A DNA stretch of 64,000 bases from Hanleya hanleyi (Eukaryota > Mollusca > Polyplacophora > Lepidopleurida > Hanleyidae), in the NCBI GenBank assembly GCA_036873755.1, contig JAVTVY010020320.1, positions 1 to 64,000 on the forward strand. Reading direction: 5' to 3'. Shown in pieces: positions 1-10,300 of the stretch. Position 1 is the stretch's first letter. The number at the start of each line of letters is the position of its first letter. The notes under the pieces were generated by a model that worked only from the letters and a program-made list of their open reading frames with translations, did no database searches and was not told where the DNA came from. The position numbers were made by a program, and so were the translations under genes.

Positions 1-504
1 GGTACGATGATGGCCAACAGAGAAAATTTATTTCTAGGGGATCTGCCTAAACGTCTTACCCTGGCGTGTGTGACCAACACCGCTTTCAATGGAAATTGGG
101 CTGAGAATCCGTTCAACTTTGAACATTTCAACATCAACTTTGTGGCACTGCACGTGGCCGGCCATCAAATTCCAGCCCGTCCATTACAACCGGACTTTGC
201 TAACAAAAACTATGTGCGGACCTACCTGAACCTGTTTACAGCCACAGGACAAAACAACCAGGACGAAGGCAATACCATCAGTCGAGACGACTTTAGCCGT
301 GGGTACACATTGTTCGCCTTTGACCTCACCCCCACCTTGGAACACGATCATCAACTGGCTTTGCTGAAGAAAGGAAACCTACGGTTGGAACTGCGTTTCG
401 CCATCCCTCTAGCCAACACCATTAACGTGATTTGCTACGCCGAGTTTGATAACGTCATCAGCGTGGATCAGCAAAGAAACGTGCTGTGTGACTACGCCAG
501 CTAG
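1..504 (+). CDS. Polinton major capsid protein, C-terminal part (truncated by window edge)
   Basis: The reading frame is open from base 1 and stops at 504, giving about 167 residues. It carries the signatures of the C-terminal half of Polinton double jelly-roll capsid proteins: NLFLGDLPKRL, a PFNFEHFNINFVALHV stretch, DEGNTISRDDF, GYTLFAFDLTPTLE and NLRLELRF...YAEFDN. These proteins are often annotated in animals as 'F54H12.2-like'. Known for the family: it forms the icosahedral capsid hexamers. A decayed second copy lies at 52490-53687 and shares these motifs in the same order. The frame shows no break. The protease start lies 8 bases downstream of the stop, so the two are probably expressed as a block. 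The N-terminal jelly roll is outside the window. Confidence 0.88.
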   Translation, partial: GTMMANRENLFLGDLPKRLTLACVTNTAFNGNWAENPFNFEHFNINFVALHVAGHQIPARPLQPDFANKNYVRTYLNLFTATGQNNQDEGNTISRDDFSRGYTLFAFDLTPTLEHDHQLALLKKGNLRLELRFAIPLANTINVICYAEFDNVISVDQQRNVLCDYAS

Positions 505-511
505 AGTCATC

Positions 512-988
512 ATGGATACAGAGCAGCTGATGGGCATACTCCAGCGAGATCCGAAGATCCCCTTTCGAGGTGTGTTTCCACGCAATGTGTTTCCCACCCA
601 CTCTTCCACTCCAGCAGCCTACATCCTGAATACAGACCCGGGGAGTCGACCCGGTGAACATTGGATAGCTGTGTACGTGGACACCCTAGGCCAAGGCGAA
701 TACTTCGATTCCTACGGACTTGCACCCCTACATGCCGATTTGGTGAAATTCATGGACGTCTCTACTACAAAGTGGCGTTGGAATACTCAAAGATTACAAG
801 GACCCTTGAGTAGTGTGTGCGGACAGTACTGTGTGTTTTATCTCACTCACCGGAGTAGAGGACATTCTATGCCCACCATCGTACACATGTTTGATGATTA
901 TTGTCAAGCCGAAGACCGTGATGTCCTCGTCTATGACTGGACGGCCTCTCGTTTTAATGTGCATGCTCCATTTCTCTGGTTAACTTAA
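512..988 (+). CDS. Adenain-like cysteine protease (Polinton PRO)
   Basis: This 158-residue ORF matches the C5/adenain-type maturation proteases of Polintons and adenoviruses. Visible catalytic candidates in the expected order are His50 (PGEHWIAVYVD), Asp66 (YFDSYG), Gln96 (RLQGPLSS) and Cys107 (CGQYCVFYL). Length is about right for the Polinton version, though shorter than adenovirus protease. The start is taken at 512 because the decayed second copy at 53689 begins with the same MDT(E/D)Q peptide; upstream in-frame codons overlap the capsid gene. Inferred role: cleavage of capsid and core precursors during virion maturation. It follows the capsid gene on the same strand with 7 bases between them. 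An AATAAA lies 80 bases downstream. No frame break is seen, so this is one of the best preserved genes of the copy. Confidence 0.88.
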   Translation: MDTEQLMGILQRDPKIPFRGVFPRNVFPTHSSTPAAYILNTDPGSRPGEHWIAVYVDTLGQGEYFDSYGLAPLHADLVKFMDVSTTKWRWNTQRLQGPLSSVCGQYCVFYLTHRSRGHSMPTIVHMFDDYCQAEDRDVLVYDWTASRFNVHAPFLWLT

Positions 989-1068
989 AAATGCACTGCG
1001 CGCGCAGGCCACTTGTTTATTATCACGTTATTGTTATGACGTTGTTGTTCTGACGTTCATTGATGTTG

Positions 1069-1074
1069 AATAAA
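1069..1074 (+). terminator. AATAAA polyadenylation signal after capsid/protease genes
   Basis: The sequence GAATAAAAAAT lies 80 bases after the protease stop, in the AT-rich gap between the two converging transcription units. It is the only AATAAA in the 346-base gap. Use as a cleavage signal is inferred. Confidence 0.5.
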
Positions 1075-1200
1075 AAATTGATGAAAAAACACAAAAAAAT
1101 GATGGGTTTTGACTTTCTCTTTTTTTTATTTAAGTCAACAAGAAGGGTTACTGAATAGGTACAAATAGAATACAGGGTACAAATAGTAGGGTTAAGGTAC

Positions 1201-1207
1201 AAAAAAA
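1201..1207 (-). terminator. Pol III T-run terminator of tRNA-Leu
   Basis: Seven consecutive A residues on the plus strand give TTTTTTT on the tRNA strand, starting 5 nt past the acceptor stem. This is the standard Pol III stop. Confidence 0.8.
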
Positions 1208-1212
1208 GTTCT

Positions 1213-1295
1213 GTCAGGAGTAGGATTCGAACCTACGACAGCATTCGCCGACCAGCACTTAATACCGGCGCCTTAGACCACTCGACCATCCTGAC
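1213..1295 (-). tRNA. tRNA-Leu (anticodon UAA) inside Polinton E1
   Basis: Read on the minus strand, the 83-nt sequence forms a perfect 7-bp acceptor stem (GTCAGGA with TCCTGAC), a D arm, an anticodon arm (CCGGT, loop ATTAAGT, GCTGG) placing TAA at positions 34-36, a long type-II variable arm (CGGC-GAAT-GCTG) as in Leu or Ser tRNAs, and a perfect T arm (GTAGG-TTCGAAT-CCTAC). The internal Pol III A box TGGTCGAGTGG and B box GGTTCGAATCC match consensus. A run of seven T residues starts 5 nt after the 3' end. It lies between the protease and PolB genes, transcribed in the same direction as PolB and just beyond its stop. It looks functional; whether it is a captured host gene or long resident in this lineage cannot be told here. 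No copy is seen in the other Polinton remnants. Confidence 0.93.
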
Positions 1296-1334
1296 TTTTA
1301 CATTTGTGTATCAACAGTTATAGTTCGACATTGT

Positions 1335-4300
1335 TCACAAGTCCAAGTAAGTGGTGCTCACACCGTCGGCCAACACTTTTCGTTTCGGGTAAAAGAAAGT
1401 CAAGGCGTCTCGTTGCTGAATGTACGTCCGCATCTGGTGATCCACCACCCGAAATCCTCGGTTAGTACCACTCGCACTGGCCTGGCTTTGCAGCACGTTC
1501 AAGTACAAGGCTTTGTCGATGTTGGGATCGCGCCGGCTCACCCCTTTGCAGCTAAACTTATTTTCCTCTCCTCCTCCGTCTCCTCCGTCTCCTCCGTAAC
1601 AGTAATACGTCTTGGAGGAGAGACCAATCATAGCATCCCCACTCCACTCCAGCTTGAACAGGCCCGGCGTACGCTTATCGTACTGGTAATGGTCACGTCG
1701 AGGTAGCCACTGGTCCCGTTCCGCTTCATACTGGGTACGTAACTCCGGTTTCACCAGGGACTCCCAATGCGCATTAGAGACGGCCATGTAGGCCGAGTCG
1801 GTATCCATCTCCATGAGTTGCCAGTCTGATGGATTAAAATACACACCCATAAAATCATAGAGAAACTGCAGCATCCTCAGCTTGGCCACCTGATATACCA
1901 TACATCCAATCTGCAGGGGTAGGTTGTAACGGATAGTCTTCTTGGCTGAAGTGACTTCATAGGTGTCGTCATCGATGACCTCCACGGATCGAAACAGAGG
2001 AGAATTCACTTTTTTGCGGGCTTGGGCAGTAGTACAAATGTTCACGTTGACGTGCTTATCCTGGTTCGTAACCGTTTTTCCGTAATAACCATTGCCAGTC
2101 AACTTCCAACATTCACCGATGATGGCCTCACTCGGGTATTCATCACCTTGACGACGGGCCGACGTCACGATGTCGGCATTCTCCGCAAAACAAGCGTCGG
2201 GTACGTACTGTATCACTTGGTATATTTGGGTAATTTCCAAACCGTGGTTCATGTACCACTGCAGTAAGGGCGTGCCCAGCAAGATTTTCTCGGCCCACAT
2301 ACTACCAATCAACATCCGTCGAGGTTGAGGCAAACACTCGTGTTGCTCCGCATAGGTCCTCATGGTGTCCCCAATAGCAGCCCGACCCACCAGCGTGTTC
2401 TTAAAGATGGGAGGGCACTGGGCGAAGAGAGGCTTGAGAGTGTCGGGAACATGCAAATCACATTCGACAAAGCCGTAGAGGTGCCCCGAACGAATGGCGT
2501 CCAACATCTGTGGCAGACTCAGAAGTCGCCGACGACTCAAGGGGTACTCACGCTCTTTTAGGAAACGTCGTAAATGGGGCAGGGCCTTGCACATCGTGTG
2601 AAATTCACACTCCCACATTTCAATCAGATGGTATCCTCTCTCTTTCACATAATCACCGTTCGCCACCACTTCTTCCCGTAATTCTTGCGGTGTTTTTCCA
2701 CGTCGCTCGTTGAAGCGTCCAGCGCTGAAATGGCATTCGTGGCCGTGCCAATAGCAACCGTAAAATTAGAATACGGTGGGTGTGCTACCCACCAGGGCAA
2801 ACCCATCGACGGGAAGTCGACGATCTCCTATGCGCTTCTCTGTGGCGTTGGTCTGGTGTCGTATATAAATTGCCCGTCGATAGGCTTCCCAATCCAACCA
2901 CTGATCAGCCAGATGCTTGTAGGGTGTACGGTGCGGTGTAAAATGCCGATCTTCCGCCAACCAACGTGTATAATGGCCACTGGGCATAGGTTGGGCCAGC
3001 GACCACAGGTACAAGGCATTCGCATCGAAACCGATGATCTTAGCACAGGGTTTTCCACTGGGGAGAGTAGTGACGTCCTTCTCGTGATAACGGTGAAAAA
3101 TAAGACTCGGGCCGCCCACAATGTTCTGCTTTAGACAATCATGCATGTCTGCATCTTTTGCTGTATCAGCGAGAAGTACGTAGCACACTCTTGAAAAAGA
3201 TGGCGAAGCGCCAGACCCGGTAAACTCAAGCACTCCTTGAAGATGTCGACGTGCATTTGGCGACGAAAGAGTTGCACCATTTTCTCGGCCGCTTCCAGGA
3301 AAGGAACCACATCTAGGTTATTATACCATATCAGGAAATCTCGCCTGTGTCTGCATATGTTCATCGTTCCATACCTGCTGTAGTTCCCGGTACGTGTCTT
3401 CCGGACATTCCACTTGCTTCAAATCATCAAAGAAGGCGTGCCGGGGTGGCAACTGTGTTTCCTGCAAACGGTCGAGCGATGATATATACGTGTAAGGAAA
3501 ATCCCTTTGGTTTGTGCACAGTTATAGGCCTTGACCCACTGATCATAGCTACAATTAGGAGCTAAATAGTTCCGTACATCCAGGAAATGCAGTGATGTGG
3601 TAGTGAGGGCCATATGATTATTGATCTTCTTGATCACGGACTTGAGGGTATTCGACTGGGCCAAGTAGGGGTAAAGAAATTCTTTCACCATGTTCAAATC
3701 ATAACGTCCCGAATTGAAACCTAGCACCGGTAACTGACCTAGATATTGTAGGAAGCGCACTTTCAATTTCTCCGCATACGGTTTCGGTAAAGGCACATCC
3801 TGCGACTGCAGGGGCTGCGACTGCAGGGGCTGCGACTCGGGCTCCGACTCGGACTCGGACTCTTCATCGTCACTAAACGCTACACCCGGTATAGGAATCC
3901 GATCGTCCAGCTGGTCCAGTACGTGCTGGAACTTGGACACCAATAGTTCTGTACTAGCCGCACTGACTTGCTCTAAATACTCCATCATGCGGGTGATCAA
4001 CTCATGGGATTCCCCCGTGTATCTCCCGTGGACACGAAACACACCGGAGCAGCGTCATAGCCAGGTACGTTGCTGGAAATACTGACACTCAGAGGAATAT
4101 GGCGCTGCGTCCACTGCGTTTTCGCTGAAAACATGTCCATGGGCTCCAACAGGGCCTCAAAATCGTAACACGCCCGGTAGGGAAAATAACGATCCGCCTG
4201 CGGTATGATCACACCCTCATCGGCCAGTTCCTGTAAAATAGTAGGCGTATTATGATACACTCCACCCGGATATACTCGCTTGACACTGTTGTCACAGATT

Positions 4301-5280
4301 TTCTCGTGGCGATGTAAGTTGTAAGACTTTTTAAACACACGATGGCATTGGGCACAACTGAAAGACTGAGCGTACTGGCTCATATTGTAGATCAGCGAAA
4401 AATGACTCACGCCATTGTCGTCGAACACATTGACTTTCATTGTAGCAGCATACCGTTCTGTTGAACGACGAACCAATTCAGCCACAAATGTATCCTCCTC
4501 CTCGCATCGTAATCGGTATACAAAGATATTGATGTTGAACAGTGTTTCTACGTCATCCAAATTCTTGAACGGCACTCCACGGAAGTGCCGCTTATCCAAG
4601 TCTTGCTGCTGTAAATACTGTTCCCAATAGTCATTGGCCACTCTGTCACAACCGTGGGGGTTACACTCGTCCACATGCACGGCCAAACACCGAAACAGAC
4701 ATTTCCGGTCTTTGTAGGGCCCGTTTTTCCCTACTGTTAATGCATACAGGCCGTGTCGATGAAGCAACCAAGGGGGTAGTAGTACAGGAGCACCGATAGG
4801 ATGATCTCTCATTTTGGTGACGAAAAATGTGACGTTAGTCACCATTTCCACAAGCCATTGGGTATTGGGGCGTTGCAACCGGGCCCATTCCAATGGATCC
4901 AACGTAGTCAGTTGGTCGATGAGTGGCTCCAGAGAAATCGCATCCGTCACCGTGAACGGCTGATCAAACACATAGGTATTATTGCTGGGATAATAATACC
5001 GCACCTGGTCCGTCTCCTTGTGCCGTAAAATGTACCCGAATGTGATATTCAACTTGAACGCTGTCACCTGATCTGTGAAAATGTTCTCGGCATAGGTAGA
5101 CAGATACGTGAGGTCCTGCAGTCGAAAGTTATACAAGTCCAATAGACGACGGTCACGGTGAAAACAATGGCGTATGGTAGCCCAGTGACGTTGATAAATG
5201 TCGCTGACACGCTCGTTTTCAGGCAAGACTTCAACCGGAGGTGCTGCTGGGTCCCAGGGAAAATCTTCTCCACGTCTCAT
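1335..5280 (-). pseudogene. Protein-primed DNA polymerase B (pPolB), broken
   Basis: The reading frame runs from the ATG at 5280 to the stop at 1335, about 1,300 residues with breaks. Visible in order: an N-terminal region; a C2H2-type finger (CAQCHRVF...HRHEKIC, near 4300-4370); exonuclease motif YDFEALL (near 4155); exonuclease motif FNSGRYDLN (near 3705); an acidic Ser/Glu and Pro/Gln-rich insert (3790-3880); polymerase motif A region FDANALYLW (near 3020); motif B region TGNGYYGKT (near 2085); and motif C MDTDSAY (near 1805). Known: pPolB replicates Polintons from a terminal-protein primer. Breaks: a frame change near 4030, two apparently compensating changes between about 3495 and 3350, another near 3190, and an in-frame TAA at 2766-2768. 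The polymerase cannot be made as one protein. A TATA box lies about 100 bases upstream. Confidence 0.9.
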
Positions 5281-5303
5281 GCTTTCGTCTCATACAAGCG
5301 GGT

Positions 5304-5331
5304 AGGCAAGCAGGCAGGCAGGCAGGCAGGC
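5304..5331. repeat. (GGCA)n microsatellite
   Basis: About six tandem GGCA units lie in the PolB 5' leader. They are likely hypervariable; no function can be read. Confidence 0.8.
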
Positions 5332-5378
5332 TGGTGAAGTCAGTCAGGTAGGTAGTGCAATGTCCTAAAAATCGACTC

Positions 5379-5386
5379 CTTTTATA
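5379..5386 (-). promoter_or_regulatory. TATA box of the PolB gene
   Basis: TATAAAAG on the minus strand lies about 100 bases upstream of the chosen PolB start, between it and the 38-bp repeat array. A (GGCA)n run at 5304-5331 sits between it and the gene. Similar A+T cores lie upstream of other minus-strand genes in element E2. Confidence 0.5.
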
Positions 5387-5399
5387 CGTTTTTCTACAA

Positions 5400-5741
5400 G
5401 CCGCCATCTTAAACCCACCACCCACCACCCACCCACAGCCGCCATCTTAAACCCACCACCCACCACCCACCCACAGCCGCCATCTTAAACCCACCACCCA
5501 CCACCCACCCACAGCCGCCATCTTAAACCCACCACCCACCACCCACCCACAGCCGCCATCTTAAACCCACCACCCACCACCCACCCACAGCCGCCATCTT
5601 AAACCCACCACCCACCACCCACCCACAGCCGCCATCTTAAACCCACCACCCACCACCCACCCACAGCCGCCATCTTAAACCCACCACCCACCACCCACCC
5701 ACAGCCGCCATCTTAAACCCACCACCCACCACCCACCCACA
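5400..5741. repeat. Nine-copy 38-bp minisatellite carrying a YY1-type motif
   Basis: Nine essentially identical 38-bp units start at 5400, 5438, 5476, 5514, 5552, 5590, 5628, 5666 and 5704. Each holds GCCGCCATCTT, which on the PolB-coding strand is AAGATGGCGGC, the textbook YY1/Pho-family binding core. The rest of the unit is CCACC-rich. The array sits between the Polinton terminus and the PolB TATA box, where an enhancer would be expected. Array structure and motif are seen; binding is inference. Confidence 0.9.
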
Positions 5742-5744
5742 CCC

Positions 5745-5850
5745 CACGTGACTACAATACTCGCTTCTGATTGGCTGACGCGTGACGTCACAAAGGTCAT
5801 ATGCAAATTTCTGAGGTCAACGGGTGTCAATTGACTCTTTGTATACTACT
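5745..5850. promoter_or_regulatory. Terminal segment of Polinton E1 with CRE and octamer motifs
   Basis: This segment ends in GTATACTACT. It holds an inverted CCAAT (ATTGG, 5770-5774), a perfect CRE TGACGTCA (5783-5790), a perfect octamer ATGCAAAT (5801-5808) and a CACGTG E-box (near 5745). The CRE and octamer also occur close together in both TIRs of the mini-element at 47500-49668. Terminus identity rests on the shared end sequence with element E2. The partner TIR is outside the window. Confidence 0.7.
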
Positions 5851-5869
5851 CACAGATACAGGGCCTGAA

Positions 5870-6790
5870 TTCCTTATACGGGATCCCAACAGGAGCAACC
5901 TCATTACCCAGAGGGCTGCCTTAGCCCTTTTATCAGCCTCAGTATTTCCTTTGGTACCAACATGACCAGGTAACCAACAAGACACAATATCAATGCATGA
6001 AGGCATGACAGTGAATCTGAGAATATGACATACTTTTTTGTTTTAGTGGACCCAATACCTTCTAAAGCTGACAATAGAGCTTTAACTTCAGCACTGAATA
6101 TCCAGCTTTTATCTGGCAGGTTTTAGTTTTAGAACTAAAAATATTAGCACTCGGTACTCTGTCACCATCTGTATAAATAACTTCATACGATCCATATTTT
6201 TCTCTCAGGAGACCAAACACTTGTGTATACATGAGCTGACTCTTGTCTGCCTTATTATATTTCGTCAATGTAATATTTACTTATTGTTTAACTGCCATGG
6301 TGGAATTGGCAAGAGCTTGTTAGATAAGATTTGACCAAGCTTAATACCAGCTGCCACAATGTGTGATTTCATACGAATTTCAAACGGCGGACTAATGGAG
6401 GGTTTCTGTAAATACATATCTACGTATTCAGGGATTAAAACACAGTTATATGTAGGATGTGAACGAATTGATCGTAATTTTGTGATATATTGCAGTGATA
6501 GTTTGATTCTTCGAAGTTCTAAAGGAACTTCATCTGCTACAATCTATAAACTTTATTTAGGGGGGTGTTCTAAACGCTCCATTGCATAGGCTTAGTCCTT
6601 GATGTAGAATATATCTAGCTTAGCCAAGTTCAACTTGCTTGCACCGTTGTATACAATAGAGCCATAATCAGGCTTAGAACGAACAAGTGATCGATATGAA
6701 TGGAGAAGTGCCTTCTGATCTCCTTCCCACTTATAGCTGACAACCATCTTCAACAAATAGTTCAAAGAAAAGTTATCATGCAGAAGAATA
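5870..6790 (-). pseudogene. Non-LTR retrotransposon remnant (RT C-terminus and RNase H)
   Basis: On the minus strand the segment near 6790-6560 encodes a diverged reverse-transcriptase tail (SLVRSKPDYGSIVYNGASK-like). After a gap, 6190-5870 encodes RNase H-like pieces (VIYTDGDRV..., then CWLPGHVGTKGNTEADKRA). The YTDG and GHVG..GN..AD motifs are typical of the RNase H domain found in Jockey-type LINE elements. Frames are interrupted by stops and shifts, and no apurinic endonuclease domain is seen. It lies immediately outside the Polinton E1 terminus, so E1 probably inserted beside or within old retrotransposon DNA. Confidence 0.7.
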
Positions 6791-6869
6791 ATTTGGCATG
6801 TTTTGATTTAACTGTTTTAATTTAAATGTTTTGAAGATATTCTTGTACAGAGAAATTTACTTCTCATTC

Positions 6870-7180
6870 ATGACCAATATAGAATGGCTTGAATTTCTCA
6901 TTGACACTATCTATGTGAAATTCGAAAATACCATATTACAACAGCGCATACATATCCTAATGGGTACAAATTGTCCACCACTTTTGGCAGACCTGTATCT
7001 GTTCTAGTACAAATACACCAATATGCAGAAATTGTCAAAAGATAACCATTTCAAGACCCCTTCTTTCTCCAAATGCTATATAGACGATCTCCTAACACTG
7101 GATAATCCCTATATTAGCGAGGCTGTGAAGAATAGAGGATATACACAGGATATCAACTGTTTCTTGGCGAATACCATAAA
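6870..7180 (+). pseudogene. YxDD reverse-transcriptase fragment A
   Basis: In shifting plus-strand frames this stretch reads FLIDTIYVKFENTILQQ, then ILMGTNCPPLLADLYLF, then SFSKCYIDDLLTLDNPYIS. These match the conserved blocks (GxPMGTNCAPLLADLFL and YIDDxLSLNNP) of a reverse-transcriptase family common in invertebrate genomes, which I believe is Penelope-like, though I am not certain. Only the palm region is present. A hairpin follows at 7171-7267. Confidence 0.65.
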
Positions 7181-7267
7181 CATTTCATCGTGCAGGGTGA
7201 GAAAATTTTTGGTATTTTCACGAATGGCGATTTTTCTCACCCCACGGGATGAAATATCTATGGTATC
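7171..7267. repeat. Imperfect hairpin
   Basis: TACCATAAACATTTCATC pairs with GATGAAATATCTATGGTA, and GGGTGAGAAAA pairs with TTTTCTCACCCC, around a loop of about 30 bases. It probably derives from a small foldback element. Confidence 0.6.
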
Positions 7268-7767
7268 TTATATTTCTTATATACTTCTGTTGCACTACTT
7301 TATTCTGAATGTTTGAAAACATTAAAATAGGTCAGATTTTGCAGGACTTTTCGACTGAAGGTATACACTGAAACATTGATTCACGGACTACTTTGCTGTG
7401 AAAAAATCGCACGTGGTACATCTGCAAGCGAATGTCTTTCAGTCGGGCATCATGTACAATTATCGATGGCATCCAGCAGATCTCATGAAGTTTATTAGCT
7501 TTGTTTCTCCAAATAAACAATTTTCATGCCGACCCGTGAACACTGCCCAAGGCACCCAATATTCAGCTTGTTTTTCTCTGGCGCATAAGCCTTATCACTG
7601 TGACCACGGTGGCATGTATGTGTGCGCTGTGACGTCATTTGTCGTATCAGCACAGTGATGATATATTTGATATCATCACTGCAGTGAAAGCATCGCTTTT
7701 TTTCAATTGATAATTTTCACTATCTCATCACCAAGTATATAATAAATATCCCTCTTCACTGGATTTG

Positions 7768-7900
7768 AAGGAAACTACTGATAGCGCCGATGGAATATCA
7801 TATCTGGACCTATATGATTACAAGAATGATCAGAGTTTTCACATGGACTTTCTCTATTCTCTATACTACAATCCCTCATGTGGACCTGATTAAACGTCTT
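7768..7900 (+). pseudogene. YxDD reverse-transcriptase fragment B
   Basis: A short frame encodes DLKETTDSADGISYLDLYDYK, matching the block (E-[IL]-KDTT-x-S-x(4)-SYLDL) that follows the YIDD motif in the same RT family as fragments A and C. It is flanked by non-coding AT-rich DNA. Confidence 0.55.
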
Positions 7901-8044
7901 AGTTCATTAATAGTATCGGTGTTCAAGAAAACTGATCGCCGATATATTAATGTCAAAATTGAACTGAGTGATATACAAGTAATAAATAAGAAATATAGCG
8001 TTCTTTAGCGCTACTACATAGAAGGGATATCATTCATGAGATAT

Positions 8045-8640
8045 GGGATGTATCTTTGTTTGTAGAGTTGCTGAAATTTCTCCTTAATAATATCTATGTA
8101 AAATTGGGCAACACAATATATCAACAGCATATTATAGTATTCCAAAGAGTACTAATTGTGTGCACCCATTTTGGTAGATTTAATATCTGTTCTCTTATGA
8201 ATACGACTATATGCAGATGCTTTCAAATGCCGATCAGTTTAAAGCCCGTTCCTTCTCACTCACCAAACGCTATGTAGACGATATTCTTGCAGTGGATAAT
8301 CGCTATATATATATATGAAGCAATGGATTTGAATGAAACTGCAGACAGCCCTAACGGCACATCATATTTAGACTATGGTCTCTATATATACAAATGAAGC
8401 GGGTTTTCTATCTCATCGACTTTACGACAAGAGAGATGAGTACAATTTCGACATTGTAAACTATCCCTTTCTGGACAGTAATATTTGAGTGGGACCTGTA
8501 TATGGCGTATACATATCACGCATGGTAGCATTTGCTAGATCCTGTGTAAAATGTGACGATTTTATTCAACATCACAAACCTTATTGCAGAAGCTTATAAA
8601 ACAGAGCTATACCACCAAACGCCTCCATTCAAAGTTTCTC
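8045..8640 (+). pseudogene. YxDD reverse-transcriptase fragment C
   Basis: In several frames this encodes FVELLKFLLNNIYVKLGNTIYQQ, SFSLTKRYVDDILAVDNRYI, MDLNETADSPNGTSYLDYG and RDEYNFDIVNYPFLDSNI followed by GPVYGVYISRMVAFARS. This is the longest collinear run of the RT family in the window. Stops and frame changes are frequent. It is a second copy relative to fragment A rather than a continuation, since the YxDD block occurs in both. Confidence 0.65.
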
Positions 8641-9544
8641 ATATTTGGCGATACATATCGCATGCTGATAGCAAAATACGAGCGTAGCGTGCACGATCTT
8701 TGGTGTTACGTTTCGTAACTTGTGTCTAATTCCGCTTAACCCGGGCCATGGGCTGTATGAGGCCATTTACATCAAGATCATCATGGTGTTCATATGAACC
8801 GACACCTGTACAGACCGTTTGGTCTTTGATATATGTTGGCATTTGTGGGAAGTTGATGCTGGGTCGACCTCGGGCCTTACAGACTAGTCTTTTGTGTTAA
8901 ATGCCGTCATTTTCATCTGACGACGATACAGCTCACCAATCCCCAGTGTACGAGTTGTCACAGCGAAACATCTCACCAATTACCAATACACGAGTTGTCA
9001 GAGCATTTCCATCATAGCTCTCTAGATTTGTATATAATACCGCTTATGCCGGTGCTAGGGGCCGTGTGGTCATATCATCCAAGTTGCCACATGAACAGGT
9101 ACAATAAAAGCGTACCTGAGATACAGCACATATCACGAATCGTTAGATTCTTGGTATGTGCTTTAGAATAGGTTAACCGGAAGACTATACTGTGAAGTCA
9201 TGTGGTTCTGTCAGTATGACGGCACCTCTTCCCACTTTCCTTATATGTGTTGTAACTATGGAAGCAGGAATGAGATACTTCATTCTCTAGATACGACTTT
9301 AAATGAAAATTATATGGATTAAGAATACTGATCAGCGATACGGATTTGATATTGGAACATCATGTTGTCTTGCAAGCATCATTGAAAACTGTTGACTGTT
9401 TCTTTCTTGCAGGAAACTAGCCTATGTTTAAGTGTAATATGATTGTTGTTCTTTAATTTGGTGCTAATGCTGTTATCTGAACTAGGTATTGGATTATGGA
9501 CGGAGAGATTCTTTAATGGACGACGTTTGGGTAATGAATAACGG

Positions 9545-9640
9545 GAAAAACACTTGTATATTCTCTCACGTCGGCTCTATGACAAGACAGACGATTATAA
9601 TTTTGGCATATTTAAAACCTTTGTTCTGGCATCCATCCTT
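9545..9640 (+). pseudogene. YxDD reverse-transcriptase fragment D
   Basis: A short frame reads RRLYDKTDDYNFGIFKT, matching the LYDKRDDFNFPIVNF block of the same RT family. It is a third partial copy, and the rest is lost. Confidence 0.5.
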
Positions 9641-10129
9641 GCAACCTCACCTTGACAAGCATTTCTTTCCATTTATAGCAGTAATACTAGAATATATTTG
9701 CACGAAATCTTTCGCCCATGTCGAAGTTGTATAATATGACAAGAGACTGCTATAATTAAAACCTTGCAAATCAGTCAAACACCAAAAATATGATGGATAA
9801 TTCTCAAAATTTAGAAAATCTGTTGACTTCAATTCTCCATAGACATTACAAATAGAAGAGAATTTTACACTCTTGATAGCAAAAACACCCAAAGTGTTCA
9901 AATAGAATTGTCCAGCCTTTGTGGTGATAGTGCTTATGGTGGAGAAAGTCCTAATGGTCAGTCATAGACAGGATTGCAAGGTCTTGCAGGCAAAACAAAT
10001 AAAGCAAAGTTCATAAGCAAATATTCTTAGGTTCCTGAATAGACTGCAGTCACTGGCTTGATGCAAATGGCTTTGGTTTAAATGCCTACATCTGACATGG
10101 GTAATGAATATTCAATCCCAAACTTAAGA

Positions 10130-10300
10130 CTGTAGTACCTCGGCTTGACCTCAAAGGAAATGAATTTATTTTAGTCAAAGATGAAAGAGAAGAAACATAT
10201 AGGAAAAATATTTTTTTTTATTTTTTTATTAATTTTCATAAATTATTGAAAACACACGTCGACTTCTACCATCCAATATCCCACAGGCCAGGCAACTGTG
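10130..10300. repeat. Dispersed repeat, copy 1 (pairs with 33090-33290)
   Basis: The stretch from the GAAATGAATTTATTTTAGTC region through TTAATTTTCATAAATTATTG to CATCCAATATCCCACAGGCC recurs at about 33090-33290 with moderate divergence. Both may be 3' parts of the nearby RT element family; this is inference. Confidence 0.6.

Larger units (their letters stand above)
1..5850. mobile_element. Polinton/Maverick E1, right portion (left end outside window)
   Basis: Seen: a major capsid C-terminus and adenain-like protease on the plus strand converge on a protein-primed DNA polymerase B on the minus strand. This is followed by a minisatellite and an end reading GTATACTACT at 5841-5850. The same end, in either orientation, bounds the independently delimited element at 11107-18218. 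Known: Polintons are 15-20 kb integrating virus-like elements encoding PolB, integrase, ATPase, protease and capsid proteins, with termini starting AG and ending CT. Inference: this is the right third of such an element. The 6-bp target duplication would be CACAGA (5851-5856), but the other end is not visible, so it cannot be tested. The protease and capsid frames are open, while the polymerase is broken, so the copy is probably dead but not ancient. Confidence 0.9.
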
